Origin: Bacteroidales bacterium | Lineage (GTDB): Bacteria; Bacteroidota; Bacteroidia; Bacteroidales; JAFGXI01 | Length of the DNA: 55,146 bases | Direction of reading: 5' to 3' | Assembly: GCA_016936665.1 (NCBI GenBank) | Contig: JAFGXI010000025.1 | Location: forward strand, 1-55,146 | In this document: positions 37,448 to 46,909 of the stretch, piece by piece | Position numbering within the stretch: the stretch's first letter is position 1 | Layout of the letters: each line of letters opens with the position of its first letter | Made by a program: the position numbers and the translations under genes | The notes under the pieces: model-generated | Seen by the model: the letters and a program-made list of their open reading frames with translations, nothing else | What the model was told of the DNA's origin: nothing | The model's database searches: none

Positions 37448-38073
37448 TTTCGTTCATTAAGTATAGTTTGCATAATTTTAAAGGGAAATTGACCTTGAGC
37501 CGTTGACGATTGTTCGTCAAACGCAGCGTAGGTCCATGGCGCTCCCCAAGACAGGCAGTCTAAACGCGTCGACTGAGCATATTCTCCCATCGAAAATGCG
37601 ACTAAAGGATTAATTTCTTTATACCAAGTTTGAATGGTTTTGATGTCTGATTGGTTTTGCGCCTTGCAAGCCAATTTAATAATATCTGCGAATCTACTTT
37701 CTTTGTACTGTTTCAATCTTTCTATTTGAACTCTATCAGGCATTCTGTTAAATACATGAGAAGAAAGCACAACTGACGTTTTATTTTGTCGAGCCGATTC
37801 TAGAATTTGTTCACGATCGTTGTCTAACTCATCGACATCAAAGTCGATATACTGAACTTGTTTCGAAATCAGTTGATCTAGAATTTTCTTTTTTTCTTTG
37901 TCAATTGTTTTTCCTCTGTAAGTTGCTATTATTGGGATATTATAATCGATAAGACTGAGATACTGATCGGGTGTATAATTCAACAAATCGAGTCGTAATT
38001 CCATCATTTTAAAATGGGATATTTCAATTAATAATTGTTCGAACGAAATATTGGCAATACTAACACAAATCAT
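37444..38073 (-). CDS. aroD: type I 3-dehydroquinate dehydratase
   Basis: A 209-residue class I dehydratase converting 3-dehydroquinate to 3-dehydroshikimate by a Schiff-base mechanism. The Schiff-base Lys is in ADIIKLACKAQ, the catalytic His in VVLSSHVF, and substrate contacts are ELRLDLL near the N-terminus, FSMGEYAQSTRL and SSTAQGQ near the end. It lacks the shikimate dehydrogenase fusion seen in plants. It overlaps aroB by 14 bases and aroA by four, so translation of the three is probably coupled. Confidence 0.93.
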   Translation of the reverse strand: MICVSIANISFEQLLIEISHFKMMELRLDLLNYTPDQYLSLIDYNIPIIATYRGKTIDKEKKKILDQLISKQVQYIDFDVDELDNDREQILESARQNKTSVVLSSHVFNRMPDRVQIERLKQYKESRFADIIKLACKAQNQSDIKTIQTWYKEINPLVAFSMGEYAQSTRLDCLSWGAPWTYAAFDEQSSTAQGQFPFKIMQTILNERK

Positions 38074-39085
38074 CGATCCACTGTTTTAATTCTAGGAACA
38101 TAAAATGGTGTGTAACCGCTTCTCCAACAGACTTTAGTAAAATAAAATCCACTCCACTACTCGTTCTTTTCTTATCGTTAAAAATAGCTTTCAACGCTAA
38201 TTCTTTATCGAAACTCACAGATGATGGTAGGTTTAAAGCTTGATAATTTTTTTTCAGAATATCTAATTCTGTTTGCTTTAATAAACCCATGCGTACAGAA
38301 ATTTCGGATGCAAACATCATCCCAACAGCAACGGCTAATCCATGTGGTAATTTATTTTGGTTTTCTATTGCATGACCCAAAGTATGTCCAAAATTCAACC
38401 ATTTTCTTTCTGCTTTTTCGTATGGATCAGTTTCTACAATATTTCGTTTTATCAATTGAGATTGTTCTATAAAATAGCGAACAGCACTTGGCTCTTTTTT
38501 TAAAATTTTATCGGTATTTTCATATATCCATTGATAAAACCGGTTATTAGTGATAAGTGCATATTTTAAAACTTCGGACAAGCCAGATCGATACGCTTCT
38601 TCAGGCAATGTGTTAAGCCATTGTTCATCCAATAATATCCATTTAGGAGGACTAAAAGTACCTATGATATTTTTAAATGACTTAAAATTAATAGCTGTTT
38701 TGCCACCAATTGCAGCATCGACCATTCCTAGTAAACTGGTTGGTATCAGAGCAAAGTTTATTCCTCTCATGTATACCGAAGCAACAAAACCGGTGAGGTC
38801 GGTAACCATTCCTCCGCCAAATCCAACAATTAGACTTTTACGATGAACGCCTAATTTTAACAATTGTTCGATTACGTATTCAACCGAAGCCCAAACTTTA
38901 TGATCCTCGCCAGATTCAATAACAATCGTAGAAAAGGGAGTTAATAAATGACTATACAATTGGTAGAGATGCTCATCGGTAATAAAAACAACTTCGCTTG
39001 AAAGATTTCTTTTAGCTAAACCAGAAAAGTCTTCAAAAAAGACCTCTGTGTTCATTAGCGAGTTACTTTTTTTTGCCTGCTTCAT
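38060..39085 (-). CDS. aroB: 3-dehydroquinate synthase
   Basis: A 341-residue NAD- and metal-dependent enzyme that closes the DAHP ring, first of the cluster. Signatures are GGGMVTDLTGFVASVYMRGI (NAD site), PTSLLGMVDAAIGGKTAINF, the metal-binding LSEVLKYALI segment, and FGHTLGHAIE. The start ATG at 39085 is 44 bases after the converging strand's SDR gene on the same strand. Genes for DAHP synthase, shikimate kinase and shikimate dehydrogenase are not in the window. Confidence 0.95.
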   Translation of the reverse strand: MKQAKKSNSLMNTEVFFEDFSGLAKRNLSSEVVFITDEHLYQLYSHLLTPFSTIVIESGEDHKVWASVEYVIEQLLKLGVHRKSLIVGFGGGMVTDLTGFVASVYMRGINFALIPTSLLGMVDAAIGGKTAINFKSFKNIIGTFSPPKWILLDEQWLNTLPEEAYRSGLSEVLKYALITNNRFYQWIYENTDKILKKEPSAVRYFIEQSQLIKRNIVETDPYEKAERKWLNFGHTLGHAIENQNKLPHGLAVAVGMMFASEISVRMGLLKQTELDILKKNYQALNLPSSVSFDKELALKAIFNDKKRTSSGVDFILLKSVGEAVTHHFMFLELKQWIDDLC

Positions 39086-39129
39086 GATTCAAAGATACAT
39101 GCTATTGAATACCTAAGCTAATTTTAAGA

Positions 39130-39840
39130 TTAAAAATCGCGAACATCGGAAATTACATCAGGCCAAGAAATCTGTCCTGTAATGAGATCTACTATTTGCT
39201 TGGCTACTTCGCTCGAAGAACTTAACTGACCGGTATGCTTTAATTGTTTGAAATGAGCACTCAGAGGAAACAGGGCTGAATCGGCTTCGCGAATGTCGGT
39301 TTGCATTGCCGTATCGACTATACCTGGTGCTAATGATATAATTTTTAAATTCGGACCGGACTGTTCTTCATAAATAACTTCGCTAAACATATCTATTGCC
39401 GCTTTCGAAGCACAATAATCTGCCCAAGAAGCAACGGGATGCCTGCCTGCTCCCGAACTAATATTAATTATTTTTAAAAGACCCGTATGATTTTGATAAT
39501 AATTAACAAAGGCGTTCATTAGAAGAGCCGGCGCAATTGTGTTGATATTAAAAGTTTCGATTATTGCACGATCAGACTTTTTTCCCACAGGAGCTATATC
39601 TCCTATGACTCCTGAGTTGTTTATTAAAATAATTTCGTCATTGTTCTCGCATGCAGGAAATTGAAATAATTGCACTTGTTCGAGATCGGACAAATCGATA
39701 AACTTATGCGTATAACGATGATGCTCAATCGTCTGCGTTCTCGAAACTCCAATAAGTTCGGCATTGGGCAAATGTAATAAACGAAGTGCAATAGCTTCTC
39801 CTATTCCGGAACTTGTGCCAGTAACAATAACCTTAATCAC
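39130..39840 (-). CDS. short-chain dehydrogenase/reductase, sepiapterin or benzil reductase-like
   Basis: A 236-residue classical SDR. The NAD(P) motif TGTSSGIGE is at residues 7-15, NNSG near residue 75, the catalytic Ser in NISSGAG and the Tyr and Lys in YCASKAA. The APGIVDTAMQTDIRE segment resembles sepiapterin reductase and benzil reductase (YueD) relatives. The substrate is unknown. The start is GTG at 39840, directly after the stop codon of the AMP nucleosidase gene with no gap, so both share a transcript. Confidence 0.9.
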   Translation of the reverse strand: MIKVIVTGTSSGIGEAIALRLLHLPNAELIGVSRTQTIEHHRYTHKFIDLSDLEQVQLFQFPACENNDEIILINNSGVIGDIAPVGKKSDRAIIETFNINTIAPALLMNAFVNYYQNHTGLLKIINISSGAGRHPVASWADYCASKAAIDMFSEVIYEEQSGPNLKIISLAPGIVDTAMQTDIREADSALFPLSAHFKQLKHTGQLSSSSEVAKQIVDLITGQISWPDVISDVRDF

Positions 39841-40611
39841 TTAATCGTATCTTAAATGTTTAACAGAATGATGACCATTCATCACCTCTTCCAATGAAGA
39901 TATTCCGACTTTAAGATGAGTTTCGACAAACATTTCTGTAACTTTCTGGTCGCTTTTGGAGGTTTTAATACCATCAGCAATCATTGGTTGGTCGGAAACT
40001 AAAAGCAATGCTCCGGTTGGTATTTCGTTAGCAAATCCTACTAAAAAGATGGTTGCTGTTTCCATATCTATAGCCATCGCTCTAGTTTTGCGAAGATATT
40101 TTTTAAAGCGTTCATCGTATTCCCACACTCGTTTATTTGTGGTTAAAACAGTGCCCGTCCAATACGATTTCTTGTGTTTTGTAATGCTATCGGAAACTGC
40201 TCTTTGTAACATAAAAGCCGGTAAAGCAGGTACTTCAGGCGGAAGATAATCGTTTGATGTTCCCTCGCCCCGAATTGCCGCGATAGGTAAAATTAAATCG
40301 CCCAATTGATTTTTCTTTTTAAGCCCTCCACATTTCCCTAAAAACAAAACAGCCTCTGGCATAATTGAGCTTAACAAGTCCATAATAGTTGCTGCATTGG
40401 GGCTTCCCATTCCAAAATTGATTATCGTCATTCCATTTGCCGAGGCATTAGGCATCGGATAACCTTCTCCTATTATAGGAACATTATTCCATTTTGCAAA
40501 CATTTCGACATACTTCTGAAAATTAGTCAGAAGAATGTAGGGTGTAAAATCTTTCAAGGCTCTGCCTGTATAACGAGGTAGCCAGTCATTCACAATATCT
40601 TTCTTATCCAT
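39841..40611 (-). CDS. amn: AMP nucleosidase
   Basis: A 256-residue enzyme of the purine nucleoside phosphorylase fold that splits AMP to adenine and ribose 5-phosphate. The segment FLGKCGGLKKKNQLGDLILPIAAIRGEGTSNDYLPPEVPA is the family hallmark, read as FLGKCGGLKK and GDLILPIAAIRGEGTS. The catalytic-site AIDMETATIF and VSDQPM are also present. It is the short Bacteroidota form without the N-terminal domain of the E. coli enzyme. The product ribose 5-phosphate would feed the pentose pathway that rpiB serves. It heads a two-gene transcript with the SDR. Confidence 0.92.
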   Translation of the reverse strand: MDKKDIVNDWLPRYTGRALKDFTPYILLTNFQKYVEMFAKWNNVPIIGEGYPMPNASANGMTIINFGMGSPNAATIMDLLSSIMPEAVLFLGKCGGLKKKNQLGDLILPIAAIRGEGTSNDYLPPEVPALPAFMLQRAVSDSITKHKKSYWTGTVLTTNKRVWEYDERFKKYLRKTRAMAIDMETATIFLVGFANEIPTGALLLVSDQPMIADGIKTSKSDQKVTEMFVETHLKVGISSLEEVMNGHHSVKHLRYD

Positions 40612-40744
40612 GTTAAACGGGATTATAAATTATTACTAGATATTCTAAGAAACTTTATCTAGTCAACTATCGAGTTTATAACCCACAAATATCTAAAAAA
40701 ATCAGATTAAAAAAAGCTTCCTTTAAAAAATGATTAAAAATTAG

Positions 40745-40752
40745 TACCTTTG
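40745..40752 (+). promoter_or_regulatory. putative -7 element TACCTTTG
   Basis: Match to TAnnTTTG, 27 bases before the ATG at 40780; the likely promoter of the 40780-46185 gene run. The -33 site is not clear. Confidence 0.5.
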
Positions 40753-40779
40753 TGAACTATTTTAACAAGATAAAAGTAA

Positions 40780-41586
40780 ATGGAAAAAAAGAGGATTTTA
40801 TTCATTTCGCAGGAGATTACCCCCTATTTACCGGAAAACCATATTTCTAAAATTAGTAGAGAACTACCACAAGGCATACAAGAGAGAGGCAAAGAGATAC
40901 GAGTGTTTATGCCAAAATTCGGTAAAATAAACGAAAGAAGAAATCAATTACACGAAGTTATTCGCCTTTCCGGAATGAACTTAATTATCAACGATACCGA
41001 TCACCCTCTCATAATAAAAGTGGCATCGATTCAAGCAGCAAAAATGCAAGTTTACTTTATCGATAACGATGAGCTATTTTACGAAAAAGCCATCTTTAAA
41101 AACGAAAAAGGCGAAGAATTCGATAATAACGACGAAAAAGCGATCTTTTTTGCGCGTGGTGTGATTGAAACAATAAAGAAACTACGTTGGTCGCCCGATA
41201 TCATTCATTGTCATGGATGGATGACTAATCTTATTCCGATGTACATTAAAAAGAGTTATAGGACAGATCCTCTTTTTCAAAATACAAAAATTGTTTTTTC
41301 GGTGTACAACGACGAGTTCAAAACTACACTAAACGAGCAATATAAGGACAAAGCTGTTTTCAAAGGCGTCATAGACGAAGATCTTCAACACTTAAGTCAA
41401 CCTGATTTTGTGAGTGTTCATAAACACGCCATCCAACATTCCGATGCTGTTATTTATGGTTGTTCAACAATAAATCCCGAAATCGAAAGTTTTGTTAAAG
41501 AAAATAAATTGCCAGTATTAGATTACCAATCGGAAGACACATACATTGATGCCTATTCCGAGTTTTACGATTCAATTTTAGATTAA
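40780..41586 (+). CDS. glycogen/starch synthase N-terminal domain (GT5) protein
   Basis: A 268-residue protein with only the first Rossmann half of a GT5 starch/glycogen synthase (ILFISQEITPYLPENHISKISRELPQGI, IRVFMPKFGKINERRN, DIIHCHGWMTNLIPMYIKK). The second, nucleotide-sugar-binding GT1 half is absent, and the KTGGL loop is replaced by ENHISK. Short forms of this kind are common in Bacteroidota and sit next to a DUF4270 lipoprotein and glmS as here. A catalytic role is doubtful on this evidence; it may bind sugar or act with a partner. It is four bases from the DUF4270-like gene. Confidence 0.85.
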   Translation: MEKKRILFISQEITPYLPENHISKISRELPQGIQERGKEIRVFMPKFGKINERRNQLHEVIRLSGMNLIINDTDHPLIIKVASIQAAKMQVYFIDNDELFYEKAIFKNEKGEEFDNNDEKAIFFARGVIETIKKLRWSPDIIHCHGWMTNLIPMYIKKSYRTDPLFQNTKIVFSVYNDEFKTTLNEQYKDKAVFKGVIDEDLQHLSQPDFVSVHKHAIQHSDAVIYGCSTINPEIESFVKENKLPVLDYQSEDTYIDAYSEFYDSILD

Positions 41587-41590
41587 GACC

Positions 41591-42877
41591 GTGATTAAAG
41601 GATATAAAATTTTAGTTTTTGCAAGTCTTTTGTTGTCAATGTTCGCTTGCAAAAAAGCAGAGGAAACCGCAGGTTTAGTTTTGCAACCCGAAGACAACAG
41701 ACTTAAAGTATATCAATTTAACATCAATAGTTTTAACACACTTACAGAAATTGACCAAATTATTTCTACAGGCATTTCCACCGACAACAACATGGTCGGG
41801 AGTATCTACGATGATGTTTTTGGAAGAACAACAGCCGGGTTTGTAAGTCAGATTTTATTGAGTACAGATAATGTAGAATTTAATGACGACCGTCAAATAA
41901 TATCTACAGAACTCCACCTATACGTCAGCGGTTACGAAGGCGACTCAAATGCAACTACAGTTTTTAAAATATACGAATCCAATTTTGAAATTGACGCCAA
42001 CACCACTTATCCTTCGAGTCAAGATATTGGAATATTAGGCGATCTAGTGGCCGATTTTTCGTTCGATGCCAGAAACTACTTCGACTATGCCGATACCAGT
42101 AATTATTTTATCATTCCTTTTTCGAACGATTTTGGACAAAAAATATTGAATACAAATAGCATTTATCTCGAAGATAACACTGTATTTACAAATGCATACA
42201 AAGGTTTGTATTTTTCAATCGATACTGCCTTATCCGGAAATCTAATATGGAAATTTAATTTTAATAAAATCACTTCGTATATCGAAATAAAATACTCGTA
42301 CTTAGAGTCAGAAGCAGCAACTGTAAGAGACACTAATACTTTTAAACTGAATCTTTCTTCATCGGCTGGTAGATTTAATTTATACCAATTTAATAGATCG
42401 CCATTACAGTCTATTATTGGCTTAAATTCAAATGAATGTTATGTTGCAGGCATGGGAAATGTTAAATCTAAAATCGATTTATCGCCAGTATTGACTTTTC
42501 GGGATTCCGGCGAATTAATGATATACAAAGCCGAATTGGTAGCTCATGCGAAAGCATCAACAAGTCCATATGCTTACAAACAACCAACAGGTTTACTTTT
42601 AAGCGTCGACCTTGGTAACGACGACACTACGCGATATGTGGACGATCTAAGCAGTCTTTCCTACAGCAACTTTGACGGCAGTTATAACGACGAAGATAGC
42701 ACCTATCGAATGGTCATAACCAGACATATTCAAAATTTGATTAACAACAATCACCAAGACACATTATTGTGGATTAGCCCATACGGAAAAAATACGTCAA
42801 CAGCAAGAACAACACTGGACAATGGCCACGACGGAAACCCAATAACACTAAGAATAACATACACTAAATTACACTAA
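41591..42877 (+). CDS. DUF4270-like lipoprotein
   Basis: A 428-residue lipoprotein with lipid Cys at about 20 (LLSMFAC) followed by KKAEETAG. The body is beta-rich with the DUF4270 pattern of strands (FGRTTAGFVSQILLST, ELHLYVSGYEGDSNATTVFKIYE, DTLLWISPYGKNTSTARTTL). The start is a GTG at 41591. Function is unknown; exposure on the outer membrane is likely. Conserved placement between the starch-synthase-like gene and glmS suggests an envelope sugar link, which is inference. Confidence 0.82.
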   Translation: MIKGYKILVFASLLLSMFACKKAEETAGLVLQPEDNRLKVYQFNINSFNTLTEIDQIISTGISTDNNMVGSIYDDVFGRTTAGFVSQILLSTDNVEFNDDRQIISTELHLYVSGYEGDSNATTVFKIYESNFEIDANTTYPSSQDIGILGDLVADFSFDARNYFDYADTSNYFIIPFSNDFGQKILNTNSIYLEDNTVFTNAYKGLYFSIDTALSGNLIWKFNFNKITSYIEIKYSYLESEAATVRDTNTFKLNLSSSAGRFNLYQFNRSPLQSIIGLNSNECYVAGMGNVKSKIDLSPVLTFRDSGELMIYKAELVAHAKASTSPYAYKQPTGLLLSVDLGNDDTTRYVDDLSSLSYSNFDGSYNDEDSTYRMVITRHIQNLINNNHQDTLLWISPYGKNTSTARTTLDNGHDGNPITLRITYTKLH

Positions 42878-42880
42878 AAA

Positions 42881-44719
42881 ATGTGCGGAATAGTTGGTTA
42901 CATCGGGAATAAAGATGCTTACCCGATACTTATAAACGGACTGAAAAGATTAGAATACAGAGGTTATGATTCTGCAGGTATTGCTCTAATTAATGGAGAA
43001 ACCAGAACATATAAATGCAAAGGGAAAGTTTCCGACTTAGAAAACTTTGTAGCAAACCAAGATAAATCCGGCAACATAGGCATGGGACACACACGTTGGG
43101 CAACACATGGTGAGCCAAACGATGTTAACGCGCACCCTCACATTTCACTTCATGGACATTTTACGGTAATCCACAACGGAATTATCGAAAATTACGATGT
43201 CCTTAAAAGAGATCTTATCAAAAATGGATATTCATTTAAAAGCGAAACCGACACAGAGGTTTTAGCCAACTTAATAGAATACATTTACCTTAAAGACGAG
43301 AAAATAGGAGTCGAAACAGCCGTTCGTTTAGCATTAGGAAAAGTAATTGGGGCTTATGGAATTTTAGTCGCTGCAAAACAAGAAAATAATTTCTTAATAG
43401 CTGCCAGAAAAGGTAGCCCATTAGTTATTGGCGTTGGCGAAGGAGAGTATTACTTTGCATCCGATGCTACACCAATCGTTGAGCATACTAAAAGTGTTAT
43501 TTATCTCGATGACGACCATATGGCCATTGTAGAGAAAAATAATTTAATGCTTAAAACCATTCATAACGATTTATTAGAACCCGAAGTTAAGCAAATAGAC
43601 ATCAATATAGAAGCCATTGAAAAAGGCGGCTATGACCATTTTATGCTTAAAGAAATCTTTGAACAACCTAGTGCCATTAGAGATACTTTTAGAGGCAGGG
43701 TTTCCGAAAGACATAATCGAATATATCTTGGCGGTTTACATACAGCATTACCAAAAATTAATGTTGCTAAAAGGATTATAATTATTGGTTGTGGAACATC
43801 ATGGCATGCCGGATTGGTTGGTGAATATTTACTTGAAGAATATGCTCGCATCCCTGTCGAAGTTGAATATGCTTCTGAATTCAGATACAGAAACCCGATT
43901 ATTAACGAAGATGATGTGGTTATTGCCATTAGCCAAAGTGGTGAAACGGCCGACACTTTAGCCGCAATAAAATTAGCCAAAGAAAAAGGCGCTACAGTTG
44001 TTGGCGTTTGTAATGTTGTAGGTTCAAGCATCCCACGTGAAACGCACGCCGGAGTATACACACATGCCGGACCGGAGATAGGTGTAGCATCTACAAAAGC
44101 TTTTACAGCTCAAGTTACTGTTTTAACCATGATGGCCTTAATGCTCGGTCGTGAGAGAGGAAATATCAAAGCCGATTTGTATTTACAAATGATTAAAGCG
44201 CTTTCGGCAGTTCCCGAAAAAATTGAGGTCATATTAAAGCAAGCCGACTTAATTAAAGAATTATCGGCTCAGTTTACCAATGCGCATAACTTCATCTATT
44301 TAGGACGTGGCGTATTATTCCCCGTAGCTCTCGAAGGTGCATTAAAACTCAAAGAAATTTCTTATATACATGCAGAGGGTTACCCTGCTGCAGAAATGAA
44401 ACACGGGCCTATTGCACTTATCGACGAAAAAATGCCGGTGGTTGTAATAGCAACTAAAGATAAATCGTACGAAAAAGTTGTTTCTAACATTCAAGAGGTT
44501 AAAGCTCGAAAAGGAATTGTAATAGCAATAGTTACTCAAGGCGATCATGTTATTAGAAATTTAGCCGACTATGTAATCGAAGTTCCGGATAGCCACGAAG
44601 CAGTAGCTCCACTTTTAACGGTAATTCCATTGCAATTGCTTTCGTACTACATTGCTGTAGCAAGAGGCTGTAATGTTGACCAACCGAGAAATTTAGCCAA
44701 ATCTGTAACAGTAGAATAA
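42881..44719 (+). CDS. glmS: glutamine-fructose-6-phosphate aminotransferase (isomerizing)
   Basis: A 612-residue enzyme making glucosamine 6-phosphate for peptidoglycan and LPS. The N-terminal Ntn glutaminase starts MCGIVGYIG with Cys2 as the nucleophile and holds RLEYRGYDSAG and HTRWATHG. Two SIS domains follow (about 290-425 and 460-595; GCGTSWHAGLVGEYLLE, SQSGETADTLAAIK, STKAFTAQ, YLGRGVLFPVALEGALKLKEISYIHAEGYPAAEMKHGP read in parts). The end PRNLAKSVTVE is standard. Three bases separate it from the DUF4270-like gene. Confidence 0.97.
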   Translation: MCGIVGYIGNKDAYPILINGLKRLEYRGYDSAGIALINGETRTYKCKGKVSDLENFVANQDKSGNIGMGHTRWATHGEPNDVNAHPHISLHGHFTVIHNGIIENYDVLKRDLIKNGYSFKSETDTEVLANLIEYIYLKDEKIGVETAVRLALGKVIGAYGILVAAKQENNFLIAARKGSPLVIGVGEGEYYFASDATPIVEHTKSVIYLDDDHMAIVEKNNLMLKTIHNDLLEPEVKQIDINIEAIEKGGYDHFMLKEIFEQPSAIRDTFRGRVSERHNRIYLGGLHTALPKINVAKRIIIIGCGTSWHAGLVGEYLLEEYARIPVEVEYASEFRYRNPIINEDDVVIAISQSGETADTLAAIKLAKEKGATVVGVCNVVGSSIPRETHAGVYTHAGPEIGVASTKAFTAQVTVLTMMALMLGRERGNIKADLYLQMIKALSAVPEKIEVILKQADLIKELSAQFTNAHNFIYLGRGVLFPVALEGALKLKEISYIHAEGYPAAEMKHGPIALIDEKMPVVVIATKDKSYEKVVSNIQEVKARKGIVIAIVTQGDHVIRNLADYVIEVPDSHEAVAPLLTVIPLQLLSYYIAVARGCNVDQPRNLAKSVTVE

Positions 44720-44727
44720 ATTGATTG

Positions 44728-46185
44728 ATGATTAATTATATGTCTAGTAAAAAATTAAACATAAAAGCCCTTTTAAATTTACCCCAAGCCAACATAGAAG
44801 TTGCCGTTGATGCATGGGTAAGAACAAAACGCCAAAGTAAAAACGTTGCTTTTTTAGCACTTAACGATGGCTCAACCATTCACAACCTTCAAGCGGTAGT
44901 CGATGTCGACGATCAGATTGAATCAATCCTCGATCGCATTCATACCGGAGCTTCTGTTCATGTGGAAGGAATATTAATTCCATCAGAAGGAAAAGGGCAA
45001 AGCTACGAGCTTAAAACTACCACTATCCACATTTGGGGCGAGGCAAACCCCGACGAGTATCCGCTTCAGCCTAAAAAACATTCTTTAGAGTTCTTAAGAG
45101 AGATTGCTCACTTACGTTTTCGTTCTAACTTATTTGGAGCCGTTACGCGTATACGACATGCAATGATTTTCGCCATTCACAATTATTTTAATCAGAATGG
45201 TTTTTATAATGTCCACACCCCAATTATCACAGCTTCCGATGCCGAAGGTGCAGGCGAAATGTTTCAAGTAACAACTTTAGACCTTAATAATCTGCCAAAG
45301 ACAGAAGATGGGTCTATTGACTATAGCAAAGATTTCTTTGGCAAATCGGCAAACCTAACAGTCTCCGGACAACTAGAGGCAGAATTGGCTGCAATGGCTT
45401 TAAGCAAAGTGTACACTTTCGGGCCAACATTCAGAGCAGAAAACTCTAACACCAGCCGACATTTAGCAGAATTTTGGATGATTGAACCCGAAGTTGCTTT
45501 CGCCGACATAAACGATGATATGGACTTGGCAGAAGGACTTCTGAAATATTGCGTTCAATATGCACTAGACCATTGTAATGACGATCTTCAATTTTTAAGT
45601 GAGAGAATTATTGCCGAAGAAAAAAGTCTTCCGGAAAAAGACCGCTCGATGGAATTGATCGAAAAATTAAAAATGGTTGTCGATAATGACTTTGTACGTA
45701 TTACTTATACCGAAGCCATCGATATTCTTAAAAATTCGAACCCTAATAAAAAGAAAAAATTTAATTATATTATCGAAGCATGGGGTGCCGATTTACAGTC
45801 GGAGCACGAAAGATACTTGGTTGAAAAACACTTCCAAAAACCTGTTATTTTAACAGATTACCCTAAAGAAATTAAAGCCTTTTACATGAAATTGAACGAG
45901 GATAACCAAACCGTTCGTGCAATGGATATTTTGTTTCCCGGTATCGGCGAAATAGTTGGAGGTTCACAACGCGAAGAAGATTACGAAAAATTAGTCGGAC
46001 GAATGAGAGAAATGCACATTCCGGAAAAAGAAATGAGCTGGTATCTCGACACTAGAAAGTTCGGTTCAGCGCCACATGCAGGTTTTGGATTAGGCTTCGA
46101 ACGTTTATTGCTTTTCGTAACTGGCATGGGTAATGTAAGAGATGTGATTGCTTTCCCAAGAACACCAAAAAACTGTGAGTTTTAA
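44728..46185 (+). CDS. asnS: asparaginyl-tRNA synthetase
   Basis: A class IIb synthetase of about 485 residues. The N-terminal OB fold binds the anticodon ([23 protein letters not shown]). Motif 2 is in [21 protein letters not shown] and motif 3 in [10 protein letters not shown], with [10 protein letters not shown] at the C-terminus. ATG at 44728 and ATG at 44740 are both possible; the second ([13 protein letters not shown]) fits the family start slightly better. It ends the plus-strand glmS run and is followed by a strong terminator. Confidence 0.96.
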   Translation: MINYMSSKKLNIKALLNLPQANIEVAVDAWVRTKRQSKNVAFLALNDGSTIHNLQAVVDVDDQIESILDRIHTGASVHVEGILIPSEGKGQSYELKTTTIHIWGEANPDEYPLQPKKHSLEFLREIAHLRFRSNLFGAVTRIRHAMIFAIHNYFNQNGFYNVHTPIITASDAEGAGEMFQVTTLDLNNLPKTEDGSIDYSKDFFGKSANLTVSGQLEAELAAMALSKVYTFGPTFRAENSNTSRHLAEFWMIEPEVAFADINDDMDLAEGLLKYCVQYALDHCNDDLQFLSERIIAEEKSLPEKDRSMELIEKLKMVVDNDFVRITYTEAIDILKNSNPNKKKKFNYIIEAWGADLQSEHERYLVEKHFQKPVILTDYPKEIKAFYMKLNEDNQTVRAMDILFPGIGEIVGGSQREEDYEKLVGRMREMHIPEKEMSWYLDTRKFGSAPHAGFGLGFERLLLFVTGMGNVRDVIAFPRTPKNCEF

Positions 46186-46210
46186 ACAAATTCATAAACG
46201 ATAATAGAAA

Positions 46211-46240
46211 AACCCAGCTAAAATATTAGCTGGGTTTTTT
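46211..46240 (+). terminator. terminator of asnS
   Basis: A perfect 11-base stem AACCCAGCTAA/TTAGCTGGGTT with loop AATA is followed by T residues, 26 bases after the stop codon. Confidence 0.9.
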
Positions 46241-46255
46241 GTTGAAAAAAATTAT

Positions 46256-46586
46256 ATGAACAAATCAATATCTTATTTAAAAACTAAATCTTTAGTATTA
46301 TTAATAACAATTAGCAATTTTTGTTTTTCTCAAAACTAAGTCAACAATGGCGATTTTGAGCAAATTTATAAATGTCCTCCAGATCTTGGTCAAATAAAAT
46401 TTGTGAGCAGTTGGACTCAATCGCTGTAGCACAGAGGCTACCATTAAAGAATTTGCAAGTTATCCTACAAATAATTATGTTTTTTTGTAGAGACAATTCA
46501 CGTAGATACAATTCATGAATTGTATCTACGACCTTACAGGAAAATTGGCAAAGTCTTTTCGGAAACTGTAAAAGGGCTTTATCATT
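46256..46586 (+). pseudogene. decayed 5' end of a secreted-protein gene, copy 2
   Basis: An ATG at 46256 opens an intact signal peptide of 26 codons (MNKSISYLKTKS, then ISNFCFSQN). The next codon is TAA where copy 1 keeps TTA (Leu). After it the frame continues VNNGDFEQ, KCPPDLGQ and a Trp, then closes at TAG after another 30 codons. The block then holds the 30-base palindrome and matches copy 1 (17683-18019, opposite strand) to about 46586. The two copies carry different inactivating changes. The piece is the N-terminus of a typical Bacteroidota exported protein whose remainder is gone. Confidence 0.7.
46501..46530. repeat. 30-base perfect palindrome, copy 2
   Basis: Identical to 17748-17777, with the same flanking half-site GTAGAGACAATTCA on its left side. 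Confidence 0.8.
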
Positions 46587-46909
46587 GTATTGAAGGACAT
46601 CTTAGTAAATACTCTTCAAAATCTGTTTCACCTCAGTCCTACCCCGCATTCATTGGTTTAGATGTATTTTTTTGGAGCTTTGGCTAAAGTTGTTTATATA
46701 TTTAACAACCTGATAATCTATTAAATATAACACCATAGACTGTAATGAACAACTTTTTTATCTCTAAATACAAAATGCACAACGAGATATCCTAATTTTT
46801 TTAAATCAATCATAGCGCAAAATTTGATACTTTTAAAAATGGGTTTTAGTACATAATTAGTATATCATGGAGCTGTACTTTCAGCTCCACTTTAAATTGA
46901 TAAGTTAAT
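46587..46909. other. 323-base intergenic stretch with one hairpin
   Basis: This gap follows decayed copy 2. It has no convincing gene or RNA. A hairpin TGGAGCTG/CAGCTCCA with loop TACTTT at 46868-46889 lies 20 bases before the ATG of the next gene. It has no T tract and may be a leader structure rather than a terminator. Confidence 0.5.

Noticed and set aside
46868..46889. Hairpin TGGAGCTG/CAGCTCCA as a terminator
   Set aside because: No T tract follows on either strand and no gene ends nearby; kept only as a structure in the intergenic entry.
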